A stretch of 64,000 nucleotides of DNA, from assembly GCA_002168225.1 (NCBI GenBank), contig NHBH01000009.1:721115-785114 (forward strand), in the 5' to 3' direction. Under the pieces are notes generated by a model, which did no database searches, was not told where the DNA came from, and worked only from the letters and a program-made list of their open reading frames with translations. This document shows, piece by piece, positions 18,410-26,692 of this stretch. Made by a program: the position numbers and the translations under genes. This DNA is from Micavibrio sp. TMED2. Its GTDB lineage: Bacteria; Pseudomonadota; Alphaproteobacteria; TMED2. Each line of letters begins with the position of its first letter. Position 1 is the first letter of the stretch.

Positions 18410-20071
18410 TCAAGATTCCCGTCCCTCGTACAGCCAGTTGCGCAGGATCGCGACGGCTTCCTCAGGGTGTTTCTCGACAATCTCGCCAATCTTGCGCAAC
18501 GACGAGGCGCGAACACGCCCCTCGACCTGCGAGATATTGATCATCTGTTCAAGCTGGCTCTCGACATCGCCGAGATCGCCATCCTCGCCACCGGGGCCGG
18601 TCAGGGCCTGCATATCGCCGGACTGATCGGTCAGCAGGCCGATATCATCCGGTCCGCCAGCGGTTGCCGTGGCCGGGGTCAGCAGGCGATTGACCATCGG
18701 GCGGACAATCAGCAACAGCACCAGCACCGCAACCAGCGCCAGGATCAGAATTTCGCTCAGACGACGCAGCTCGACGATCGGAATACCGAACAGCTTGCCG
18801 GCATCCGGATCGGGGAACAGCAGCGGATCACGCTCGAATTGCAGGTTCTCAACGACGATGCTGTCGCCACGTTCCTGGCTGAAGCCAACCGCTGCCTGGG
18901 CCAGACGGCCAAGGGCATCGAGTTCATCCTGTGTCCGGGGCTGGTAGACCTGATTGCCATCGGCATCGGTGACATAGGTGCCGTCAACCAGTACCGAGAT
19001 GTTCAGACGGCGTATCTGGCCGACCTGACGGACCACCATGCGTTCGGTGCGTGGCACCTCGCGGTTGGTGGTGACTTCCTCACGGCTCTCACGGGTGAAG
19101 GCTGAGGCATTCGGACCGGCAAGCGGATCGGCATTCGGAATATTCTCCTCAACCGTTACCGGCTCCGGGCCTTCAAATTCATTGCTCTCGCGGCTTTCCA
19201 CCACTTCCTGATCACTGGCAACGAAGATATTCTCGGTGTCGAAAATCACTTCGTTCTCGGTCACCCGGTCAAAATCCATATCAGCCGAGAGCTGGATACG
19301 GGCATTGCCGACACCTACCTTCGGGAAGATCACGTCCTCGATCTTGTTGATCAGTTCCCGCTCACGGGCACGGCGGCGATCTTCGGTCTCGCTCATCACA
19401 CCGGCGAGGCTGTTCTCATCGCTCGGGCTGGCCAGCATCTGGCCCTTGCTGTCGCTGACGGCAACCTGGCCGGGATCGAGATCAGGGATCGAGAAGGCGA
19501 CAACCTGCTGGATGGCGGAAATGGCTTCGCGGTCAAGCTGGGCGCCCTGTTCCAGTTCGAGGAACACGCTGGCGCGCGGCTGCTGGCGATCGCGTTCGAA
19601 GATACGGCGCTGGGGTAGCACCAGATGGACACGGGTGCGGCGCACATCATCCATGGAGGCGATGGTCATTTCCAGCTCACCCTGCAGGGCGCGCACTTCG
19701 TTGATGTTCAGAACCTTGGTGGTCACACCGAGGCCGGGTGGATCGTCGAACAGCTGGCTGAAGCCAACGGAACCACCGGTCGGCAGGCCATTCTGGGCCA
19801 GCTGCATGCGCAGCCTGCCGACCTGATCATTCGGCACGGAAATCCGGCGACCGTCGACGCTGATCTTGTACGGCACATTGGTGGCATCGAGCTGTTGGGT
19901 GATTGCCCCGGCATCTGCGGCCTGCAGGTCATCAAACAGCAGCGAAAACTCCGGCGTGGCGAGACGCGTGGAGATATAGATGAAGAAAATCAGCAATCCG
20001 ACAGAGATGCCGGTCAGCACCGCGATGCGTGGCAGACCAAGATTGCGTATGGTTTCCAAAAAATTATTCAC
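18410..20071 (-). CDS. fliF: Flagellar MS-ring protein FliF
   Basis: MS-ring protein (553 aa), the first structure built in the inner membrane. An N-terminal transmembrane helix (about 13-35, IAVLTGISVGLLIFFIYIS) is followed by a periplasmic YscJ-like domain with NEVRALQGELEMTIASMDDVR and VFLELEQGAQL. A second membrane helix (ILILALVAVLVLLLIV) and a C-terminal FliG-binding tail follow. The likely start is a GTG with ggga 7 bases upstream. Another in-frame GTG at 20089 is possible. It heads a long operon and has a sigma-54 promoter match 40 bases upstream. Confidence 0.95.
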   Translation of the reverse strand: MNNFLETIRNLGLPRIAVLTGISVGLLIFFIYISTRLATPEFSLLFDDLQAADAGAITQQLDATNVPYKISVDGRRISVPNDQVGRLRMQLAQNGLPTGGSVGFSQLFDDPPGLGVTTKVLNINEVRALQGELEMTIASMDDVRRTRVHLVLPQRRIFERDRQQPRASVFLELEQGAQLDREAISAIQQVVAFSIPDLDPGQVAVSDSKGQMLASPSDENSLAGVMSETEDRRRARERELINKIEDVIFPKVGVGNARIQLSADMDFDRVTENEVIFDTENIFVASDQEVVESRESNEFEGPEPVTVEENIPNADPLAGPNASAFTRESREEVTTNREVPRTERMVVRQVGQIRRLNISVLVDGTYVTDADGNQVYQPRTQDELDALGRLAQAAVGFSQERGDSIVVENLQFERDPLLFPDPDAGKLFGIPIVELRRLSEILILALVAVLVLLLIVRPMVNRLLTPATATAGGPDDIGLLTDQSGDMQALTGPGGEDGDLGDVESQLEQMINISQVEGRVRASSLRKIGEIVEKHPEEAVAILRNWLYEGRES

Positions 20072-20501
20072 GTTCGATCCCGCCCTCACACGTATCTGAC
20101 AAATCTATCTTGCAAACGTTGTGCCGACTTGGGTGCGTTATTGCAGGCAAATGCCCGCAAAATTACAATTCACATAGCATAGGCGGCATTTTTTGCCTAG
20201 CGCGGTCAAGTGAAAAGCAAGGGAAATCCTGACTTTGCGCCTGCTGTGCTCTCTGCGTCGCGAAAAACTCGATTCCCTGCGAGTCGAAATTCCAAATGCG
20301 ACGGGCGTCTGAGCTTCTCGCAATCGGAAGCTCCAGTCAGCTTGATCGACAGGATGCTGAATCCAGCCATGAGTCGCAAGCGTTATGTGTTCCGCCCAAC
20401 CGACATTGCCGATTGGTTATAATGTTATCGAAAACCGCGGTTTCATTGACGAAACGCCATAGAGATACTATTTTAAAAAGAACAGAAAGTGGAGAGCGTC
20501 A
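20072..20501. other. Divergent intergenic region fliF / FlaG-like gene
   Basis: About 430 bases without a convincing gene. It holds the sigma-54 promoter of fliF (20112-20126). On the plus strand a TATAAT hexamer (20418-20423) lies about 80 bases before the FlaG-like gene, but without a good -35 at 17 bases. The rest shows no clear element. Short open frames here lack ribosome sites and family features. Confidence 0.5.
20112..20126 (-). promoter_or_regulatory. Sigma-54 promoter of the fliF operon
   Basis: Minus-strand CGGCACAACGTTTGC matches TGGCAC-N5-TTGC at 9 of 10 fixed positions, with the essential GG and GC exactly 10 bases apart. The predicted transcript begins about 30 bases before the fliF GTG. 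Confidence 0.78.
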
Positions 20502-21137
20502 ATGAGTGATGGTCTGAATATCAGTGCGGCAGCGACTTTTCGCCCGCCGGAGCCAAGCAGCAACCAGAGTCGGCTGTCGACAACGACACAGCAGGTCGAC
20601 AACACAGTCGTGGATCTGGCCGATGCCACCTATATCAGCCCGGTGGCTGAGCTTGATGTGGATACCAGTCTGGTCCTGTATCGGTTCCGTGACACGGCAA
20701 CCGGCGATGTGACCCGACAGTTTCCATCTGATGGGCGGATTGCTTCCTATCAGAATGGTACGGCGATTTCGCCAACCGAGCTTTCTAGCTTCTTTGCCAA
20801 CGTGGCACCATCCGATGGTTCTGCGGCAGCAGAGCAGAATGCCAATGCGGTTGAGCAACTCCAGACAGCGCCGGAACTGGCCCAGATCGCCCCGACTACG
20901 GTTGAGGCGGATACAAGCGTTGCCACAGCTGGTCCTGAAGCGCCGACAGCGTCAGATATCAGTGGCCCGTCTGTCGCGACGGATACCACAACAACCAGCG
21001 CAGTACCTGAGGCACCTGTGACCCAAACCGTGGTCAGTGGCCAGCCAGCAAACGGGGTCAGCGATGTAACCGATACCGGCACTGACGCCAGTGCGGTCGG
21101 TGAGGGCGAGATCAGAACCCTGGCGACCAGCAGCTAG
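20502..21137 (+). CDS. FlaG-like flagellar protein (putative)
   Basis: 211-residue protein with a good ribosome site (ggagag) before its ATG. Residues about 50-85 (LVLYRFRDTATGDVTRQFPSD) resemble the FlaG core pattern V-x-V-x-D-x-x-T-G-E-V-I-R-Q-I-P. FlaG proteins affect filament length or FliD/flagellin assembly. The C-terminal two thirds are low-complexity Ala, Thr, Pro, Ser and Gln. No signal peptide is visible. The position between fliF and the flgK-flgL-flagellin block fits a filament-related role, but homology rests on one short motif. Downstream is a strong terminator shared with flgL. Confidence 0.6.
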   Translation: MSDGLNISAAATFRPPEPSSNQSRLSTTTQQVDNTVVDLADATYISPVAELDVDTSLVLYRFRDTATGDVTRQFPSDGRIASYQNGTAISPTELSSFFANVAPSDGSAAAEQNANAVEQLQTAPELAQIAPTTVEADTSVATAGPEAPTASDISGPSVATDTTTTSAVPEAPVTQTVVSGQPANGVSDVTDTGTDASAVGEGEIRTLATSS

Positions 21138-21162
21138 ATCAGTCTGAAACAGACAAAGAAAA

Positions 21163-21188
21163 ACGGAGCCGATCGGCTCCGTTTTTTT
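21163..21188. terminator. Bidirectional terminator between the FlaG-like gene and flgL
   Basis: Eight-base perfect stem (acggagcc / ggctccgt) around gatc, followed by seven T on the plus strand and preceded by an A run on the other side. It can end both convergent genes. Confidence 0.88.
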
Positions 21189-21206
21189 ATGGCTTGTTGC
21201 CAGCGT

Positions 21207-22415
21207 TTATAGATAGCTGCTGAGGCGCAGATTGCGAAGCTGGCCAATAATCGAATAGGAGGCTTCCAGCTGCGCCTGACGCTGGAACAGGTCGGTTGCG
21301 ACCTTTGCCGGATCGACATCCTCGACCTCAGAGAGAGAAATCTCGGTAAAGGTCTGAATTTCGATATTCCGTTCTTCCTGGCGGGCGACAAAAGCCTGTG
21401 TCTCACCAAGTTTCAGAACTTCAGTCTGCAGCTTTTCCTGCCCTTGCTTGAGCAGCGCCAGACCCCGGTTATAGACTTCAATCACATCAGTCTGGTTGGT
21501 TTCGTTGATTGCGCCACCTGTTGGTTGCAGGAGAGCAAACAGACTTAGGCCTTTGAGTACATCTTCAAAGCCGCTGGTGGTGGTTGATGCCGGATCAACG
21601 ATGACCGAATTATAGGTAACGCTGACATTCTCGGATACTTCGGCATTCAGATAAACCGAGCCGGTACCGGAAGCATTGATATCACCATTGTACCATGAGC
21701 TGGAATTGGCTGGTACACCGGCATTTGGCGTAGCTGCATCAGCCGCGGCAAGACCGCCCGGCAGACCATCCGGCACCGGGGAACTGCCATCGAAGATATA
21801 GTCGAGGCGCTTCATCACCCGATCTGCGCCAGCAACGGCAGGACCAGCACCAGCATCAATGCCAACATTGGTAACGCCGGTAGCCGGATCACTCAGCAGG
21901 CTGAAGTAATTATCAACGCCTGCATCAGGCACGGCAGCATCGTCGAAGAAACCGAAAACCGGAGGGCGTTCTTCACCAGCAATGACATTGGCACCGGTGG
22001 TGCCCCGACCGCCAAAGATATAGCGTCCGTCATATTGGGTATTCATCAGGCCAATGGCCTCACGAACATACGCTTCGAAGGTATTGTTGATCAGGGCAAA
22101 ATTCGGATCAGCGCCATTCAATTCCTGCGTCAGGTCAACAATGGCATCGTTCAGGGTATCATCGAGCGCATTCAGCGTATTGACCTGACTTTGCAGGATA
22201 AGATTGGTGCGGCTGATTGAGACTTCGTACCGGCTGTAGGTTGTCAGCGTGGAGCGAAACTCAAGAGACTTGCGGGCACTGATCCCGAGACCGGAAAAGC
22301 GATCGGTCTTTTTACCGGTTCCTGATTGCCAGACGAGTTGATCGATATCCCGTTGCAGACGCCCGAGATTGGTCTGGAGATTTTTGGTTTGTAGCGAAGT
22401 GGACAGGATAGACAT
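21207..22415 (-). CDS. flgL: Hook-filament junction protein FlgL
   Basis: Second hook-associated protein (402 aa), exported and placed between FlgK and flagellin. The N terminus (LQTKNLQTNLGRLQRDIDQL) and C terminus (FQRQAQLEASYSIIGQLRNLRLSSYL) are flagellin-like coiled coils. The central part is variable. The N-terminal region contains the typical GRYIFGG motif near residue 130. It is transcribed after flgK with a 30-base gap. Confidence 0.92.
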   Translation of the reverse strand: MSILSTSLQTKNLQTNLGRLQRDIDQLVWQSGTGKKTDRFSGLGISARKSLEFRSTLTTYSRYEVSISRTNLILQSQVNTLNALDDTLNDAIVDLTQELNGADPNFALINNTFEAYVREAIGLMNTQYDGRYIFGGRGTTGANVIAGEERPPVFGFFDDAAVPDAGVDNYFSLLSDPATGVTNVGIDAGAGPAVAGADRVMKRLDYIFDGSSPVPDGLPGGLAAADAATPNAGVPANSSSWYNGDINASGTGSVYLNAEVSENVSVTYNSVIVDPASTTTSGFEDVLKGLSLFALLQPTGGAINETNQTDVIEVYNRGLALLKQGQEKLQTEVLKLGETQAFVARQEERNIEIQTFTEISLSEVEDVDPAKVATDLFQRQAQLEASYSIIGQLRNLRLSSYL

Positions 22416-22445
22416 CTTCTGATGCTCCTTTATTCAAAATCTACG

Positions 22446-24164
22446 TTAAACAACGGACAGCAAGTCATCAAACAACTGTCGGATCGTCGTTATAATCTGG
22501 CTTGAGGCGGTATAGGCAGCCTCAATCTCAATCAATCGAGCCAGTTCTTGGTCGATATTAACCCCGGTCGTGCCGAGCAGCTCATTTTCTACCTGTTCCT
22601 GAATGTAGCTCTCGGAATCCAGTCTCTGATTTATACCATCCAGCTGGTTGGCCTGAAAGGCTACAATCGAGTTTGTGTAACTCTCCACAGAGCTGCGGTT
22701 TTCCAGACGGGTAGACAAGCCATCATTGGCACCGACACCTCTGGTACGATAACCGAACTGTGCCGGGCCACCGGCACCAAACAGTGCCGCGTTGGACATG
22801 TCAGTGCTGCTGGCCAGAAAGACCTCGTCAATTACCCGCTGGATCAGCGAGCCATCTGAATCAAGAAACTGCGGATCGCCGGTTATCGGGTCCGGGTTGC
22901 CTTCACCCGCATCAAGGAAGAATGTGCCCTGACGAACCAGAAACTGGTTGTTGAGGAAGGCGGCATTGACCTGAATACGACCGGCAAGACCAACATCCTG
23001 ATTGTCGACAAGGGCGGCTGCGGCGAAGTCAAATTCATTGAAGGCCGGCGGCGGCAGGGCATTACCGGCAACCGCAGCATCGGCATAAGCCGTTGCCGAG
23101 CCGAGGGGAATACCCAGCGCAGTATCGCCGGGATCGACAAACAGCTCGTAGATCGACCGATCAAGAGGCGCATCGGCGTTCACATCGCGGATAGCGCCGA
23201 AACGGACCATCAGGTTGGTTGCCAGCTCATCAAGCTGTGCTTGCGCCTGAGGCAGAATTTCGTCTCGAACTTCAATTAGACCACCAAGCTTGCCACCACT
23301 GAAGGATGAGGTGACATCGATATCCGGACCGCCGCCCGGCACGTCGATAATAATGCCGCCGAGCAGACCACTACCGGCACCCGGAGCAGGGATGGCCGGA
23401 TCATAATAGGATTGCGGTGTGACGTTGCGGCGGGTGAAGGTCAGCTCGAAGGGCTGCTTTTCAAGCAAGGTCTTGCCATCGGTCAGGGAGATAATCATCC
23501 GACCGTTGGTTTCCTCATAATAGCTGATGTCGATCTCTTCACTGAGGCTGTTGACCAGCGCATCACGCTTGTCCTTGAGGTCGCTGGAATCCCCGCCACC
23601 AGCCTGAACCAGTACGATCTCATCGCTGAGCAGGTGAATATCGGAGACCAGCTCATTGACCGTGTCGACGGTTTCCTCGATCGAGAGCTCGGCCTGACGC
23701 CGTTCCTCCTGAATCAGATCGGTCATCTGGTTCAGCTCTTCGGTAAAGCGCTGGGCGGTTTGCAGTACCTGCAGGTGGAGAAGATTATCCTCAGGCTCAA
23801 GTGCGGCCTGCCGGAACGCATCCTCAAGCTCGCCAAGCAGCGCGCCGATGGAGTTCTCGTCTGACGGGTTGCCAAAAGCGACCTCTACCCGGGAAAGGCT
23901 GACACTTGTCTGCTCAAGCGATGTGGTCACTGAGTTCTGAAAACGGGACTGCCGCAACAGCTCTACCGGCACAAACCGGTCGACACCATTGCCGTAGACG
24001 CCACCACCCTGGGTGCCATAGACGATGCTGCTGCGCGAGAGCACCTTCTTGGTATAGCCGGGCGTCTCTACGTTCGCGATGTTGCGCGCAACGACATCGA
24101 GATCACGGGAATTTACATACAGCGAGGTATTTGCCGCATAGAGCGCTGTTGTAAGGCCTGCCAT
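22446..24164 (-). CDS. flgK: Hook-filament junction protein FlgK
   Basis: First hook-associated protein (572 aa). The N-terminal rod/hook signature is visible as ALYAANTSLYVNSRDLDVVARNIANVETPGYTK. The C terminus ends in the typical EIEAAYTASSQIITTIRQLFDDLLSVV. A coiled-coil region near 140-180 precedes the variable domain. A strong sigma-54 promoter lies 45 bases upstream. It forms an operon with flgL. Confidence 0.94.
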   Translation of the reverse strand: MAGLTTALYAANTSLYVNSRDLDVVARNIANVETPGYTKKVLSRSSIVYGTQGGGVYGNGVDRFVPVELLRQSRFQNSVTTSLEQTSVSLSRVEVAFGNPSDENSIGALLGELEDAFRQAALEPEDNLLHLQVLQTAQRFTEELNQMTDLIQEERRQAELSIEETVDTVNELVSDIHLLSDEIVLVQAGGGDSSDLKDKRDALVNSLSEEIDISYYEETNGRMIISLTDGKTLLEKQPFELTFTRRNVTPQSYYDPAIPAPGAGSGLLGGIIIDVPGGGPDIDVTSSFSGGKLGGLIEVRDEILPQAQAQLDELATNLMVRFGAIRDVNADAPLDRSIYELFVDPGDTALGIPLGSATAYADAAVAGNALPPPAFNEFDFAAAALVDNQDVGLAGRIQVNAAFLNNQFLVRQGTFFLDAGEGNPDPITGDPQFLDSDGSLIQRVIDEVFLASSTDMSNAALFGAGGPAQFGYRTRGVGANDGLSTRLENRSSVESYTNSIVAFQANQLDGINQRLDSESYIQEQVENELLGTTGVNIDQELARLIEIEAAYTASSQIITTIRQLFDDLLSVV

Positions 24165-24206
24165 TCTTGCTTCTCCAAATCATAGCAAAACACTGATTAT
24201 GTCACT

Positions 24207-24221
24207 GCAAGAACCGGGCCA
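24207..24221 (-). promoter_or_regulatory. Sigma-54 promoter of flgK-flgL
   Basis: Minus-strand TGGCCCGGTTCTTGC, with one mismatch to TGGCAC-N5-TTGC. The predicted start is about 32 bases before the flgK ATG. Confidence 0.85.
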
Positions 24222-24359
24222 TAATTCAAATGGCAGTTTGCCGGGATTTTTTATCTGGAGGCGGATCAGAAGTCGGGAAAGAGCCCGGCAAATTGGACCA
24301 TGCAGGCAAAAAATGCCGCCAACTCTCTGTCGGGCAAGGGGCGGTTCGTGCGGTCGGGT

Positions 24360-24809
24360 CTATGCCTGACTGTCAACCGATTGCTGTGGCATGACGGGAG
24401 CGCCCTGACTGGCATCGGGCATTGGTGCACTTGCCATGGATCGCGGGCGCAATCCTTCAATGATCTGCTGGTTGATATCAATCAGCGCTTCAAGATCGGC
24501 ATCGCCATTCATGACCGCCTGTGTCTCACGCTCGACAAACAGGGAGAGGCTGATCAGCTGGGCTTTCAGCTCCTTGGGAAGCTGGTTACCGGCATCAAGC
24601 AGGTCAACCCGGAAGACCGACCAGACATTGTTGTTCCAGAGCACAGCATCAACCAGCATTTTCTTATGATCGGCATTGGAGTTTGCCGTTGCGAAATGCT
24701 GGTCTGCCTTGACCAGTGCAGCCGTTACCTGGCCCAGCAGGCGGTACTCAATATCCCGGGGATTTTGGGTCGCATTCTGGTTTTGTTGATAGGCTGCATA
24801 GTTGCTCAT
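24360..24809 (-). CDS. flaF: Flagellin biosynthesis regulator FlaF
   Basis: FlaF (149 aa) promotes flagellin translation or secretion in Alphaproteobacteria and works against FlbT. The family core is RDIEYRLLGQVTAALVKA, VLWNNNVWSVFRVDL and LPKELKAQLISLSLFVERET. The last 35 residues are a Pro/Gln/Ser-rich tail beyond the usual family length of about 115. The start overlaps the flbT stop (ATGA), so the pair is translationally coupled. Confidence 0.9.
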   Translation of the reverse strand: MSNYAAYQQNQNATQNPRDIEYRLLGQVTAALVKADQHFATANSNADHKKMLVDAVLWNNNVWSVFRVDLLDAGNQLPKELKAQLISLSLFVERETQAVMNGDADLEALIDINQQIIEGLRPRSMASAPMPDASQGAPVMPQQSVDSQA

Positions 24810-25231
24810 GCCGAGGAGTTCCTCTCTTCCAAGTCGGTTTGGTTCAGACTAAGCAATTCTGATTCCAATTTCATCACAGCCCGACAGGTTTTTAAAGCGC
24901 GATAAAATTCATTCTCACCAACATCCACATGAATCAGCGCCAGCGACTTTTTCAACTCGGGCAACGATGTGGTTGTCATCAGGTCCATCATGAAGCCCAT
25001 ATAGCGATCCATGTAGTCTGCTTTGTTCTGTGGATCGAGATACATCAGCATGATCATGAAGTAGACGCGCTTGGCAGGCGTGTTGGCGTCGCTTTCCTGC
25101 ATGATATCCTTGGCCCTCAGCAGGGCAGCCTTATTGTGCAAAACCAGTGTTGCACCATTTTCGCCAGCAGTGATTACCGCGCCATTAATGACGACTTTTT
25201 CGCTGGGCTTCAGGCGGACTTTCAGGGGCAT
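24806..25231 (-). CDS. flbT: Flagellin post-transcriptional regulator FlbT
   Basis: FlbT (141 aa), which in Caulobacter binds flagellin mRNA 5' leaders and represses translation until the hook is built. Family motifs are PLKVRLKPSEKVVINGAV and VYFMIMLMYLDP, together with the helical C-terminal half. It lies just downstream of the first flagellin but beyond that gene's terminator. I saw no good promoter in the 110-base gap. Confidence 0.92.
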   Translation of the reverse strand: MPLKVRLKPSEKVVINGAVITAGENGATLVLHNKAALLRAKDIMQESDANTPAKRVYFMIMLMYLDPQNKADYMDRYMGFMMDLMTTTSLPELKKSLALIHVDVGENEFYRALKTCRAVMKLESELLSLNQTDLEERNSSA

Positions 25232-25281
25232 GGGTTACATCGTATGCAAATGGGAAGGGGCAGGCAATTTCAGTTTAGCGC

Positions 25282-25314
25282 AAAAAAAACAGGCGGGGAA
25301 ATAATCCCCGCCTG
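25282..25314 (-). terminator. Terminator of flagellin gene 1
   Basis: Nine-base GC-rich perfect stem (caggcgggg / ccccgcctg) with a 7-base loop, followed on the minus strand by eight T. A strong intrinsic terminator just after the flagellin stop. Confidence 0.92.
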
Positions 25315-25339
25315 AATTTCTGTGTAATTTGCGTCAGTC

Positions 25340-26491
25340 TTATTGGAACAGGCTGAGCAGAATGGTTGGCTTCTGGTTCGCAATCGCCAGGGTCTGTACT
25401 GACAGCTGCTGTTTGGTTTGCAGAGCCTGCAAGCGAGCAGATTCGCGAGCCAGATCCGCATCGACCAGAGCGCCAAGACCTTCTTCAACCGCATCCGAAA
25501 TGGAGGTGTTGAAGTCAACCTGGAACTCAATAGACCGGTTATCCGCGCCAAGGTTACCCAGAGCAGCCGCAACTTCCTGCTCGAAGAATGCCAGAGCAGA
25601 GTTGAAGACGGTTTCAGTACTGGTTTCAAAGGCGTTCGCGTTGGTATCTGCGGCAAATGCAGTAGCATCACGCAGACCGTTGGAGTCCAGATCGGCAAGT
25701 GCAGCCTGTGCGATACGGGCACCGACATAACGACGTGCGACAAGGGCTCCGGTACCTTCGGCATTCGATGCCACACCAGTTGCCGATGCAGTGGAGGTAA
25801 TGCTGTTGGCACCAAAGTCAGCAGCATCAAGACCATCGTCCTTGTTGATGGCGGCAGTGCTGTTTGTGGTAACGAAGGCAACACGAGCAAGAGCCTGGAA
25901 GGCATCAACCGTGTCAGTAGCGGCAGCGCCAGCACCGATCAAAAGGTCATTTGCCCGAATGGTTAACTGCTCACCGTTCACAGAACGGATCACTTGCGCA
26001 TCAGAAGCGGAGGTAAAGCTACCGAACACGCCGATGTTGCCACCGTTAGCGTAAGTACCGTTGTCACTGCTGATGAGGTTACGCCCATTATACTCAGCAC
26101 CCTCAAGGAAGCTGCGGAGTTGTTTGAACTGCTCGACCAGATCGCCAGTGTAGATTTCGCGTTGATCCTGAGAGATAGCTTCGTCAGAAAGCTGGGTCAG
26201 TTTGCCACGGATATCGGCGAGCAGGTTGGAAACCTGAGTCGCACCACTGATAGCAACACTGGTAAGACCTTTAGCACCTGACAGTGCACCCTTAACGGCT
26301 TCATAACCTTTAAGGTCGCCCCGGATACCCTGAGCAACAGAGAATACGGAAGCATCTTCTTGAGCGGAGCTGACACGAAGACCAGTTGAAACGCGATTTT
26401 GAACAGCTTCAAGATCACGGTTAACTGAGTTGAGGTTGCGCAGTGCAACCAGAGCACCAACGTTTGTGTTGATGGAGTTTTGTACAGTCAT
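25340..26491 (-). CDS. fliC: Flagellin 1
   Basis: Filament protein (383 aa). The conserved N terminus contains NSINTNVGALVALRNLNSV and the TGLRVSSAQEDAS motif. The C terminus carries ARLQALQTKQQLSVQTLAIANQ and ends in ILLSLFQ, which forms the inner coiled-coil core. The central domain is Ser/Thr/Ala-rich and offers possible O-glycosylation sites. The ATG has gggag 8 bases upstream. An earlier in-frame start 11 codons upstream is unlikely. It is a tandem paralogue of the next flagellin. The promoter is uncertain: a sigma-54-like sequence near 26568-26584 lacks the full -24 GG. Confidence 0.93.
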   Translation of the reverse strand: MTVQNSINTNVGALVALRNLNSVNRDLEAVQNRVSTGLRVSSAQEDASVFSVAQGIRGDLKGYEAVKGALSGAKGLTSVAISGATQVSNLLADIRGKLTQLSDEAISQDQREIYTGDLVEQFKQLRSFLEGAEYNGRNLISSDNGTYANGGNIGVFGSFTSASDAQVIRSVNGEQLTIRANDLLIGAGAAATDTVDAFQALARVAFVTTNSTAAINKDDGLDAADFGANSITSTASATGVASNAEGTGALVARRYVGARIAQAALADLDSNGLRDATAFAADTNANAFETSTETVFNSALAFFEQEVAAALGNLGADNRSIEFQVDFNTSISDAVEEGLGALVDADLARESARLQALQTKQQLSVQTLAIANQKPTILLSLFQ

Positions 26492-26628
26492 TAGTTGTCT
26501 CCCTTCTGGCGACATGTTGAACACGGTTCTACCGATGTGGCTATAAAACCAGAAGGAACGGTTTTTGGCAACTTTTTATCAAGGAATCTGAATCATTCCT
26601 TACCTTTTGCCGGTGGTTGTCAGCAGGC

Positions 26629-26664
26629 AAAAACAAGCGGCCACACCGATGGCATGGCCGCTTG
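26629..26664 (-). terminator. Terminator of flagellin gene 2
   Basis: Ten-base perfect stem (caagcggcca / tggccgcttg) with an 11-base loop. On the minus strand it is followed by a run of five T. It separates the two flagellin transcripts. Confidence 0.85.
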
Positions 26665-26692
26665 ATAGTTGATTTTAAAAAGATTCTGCTAA

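Noticed and set aside
20418..20423. TATAAT as promoter of the FlaG-like gene
   Set aside because: No acceptable -35 hexamer at 16-18 bases; kept only as a remark.
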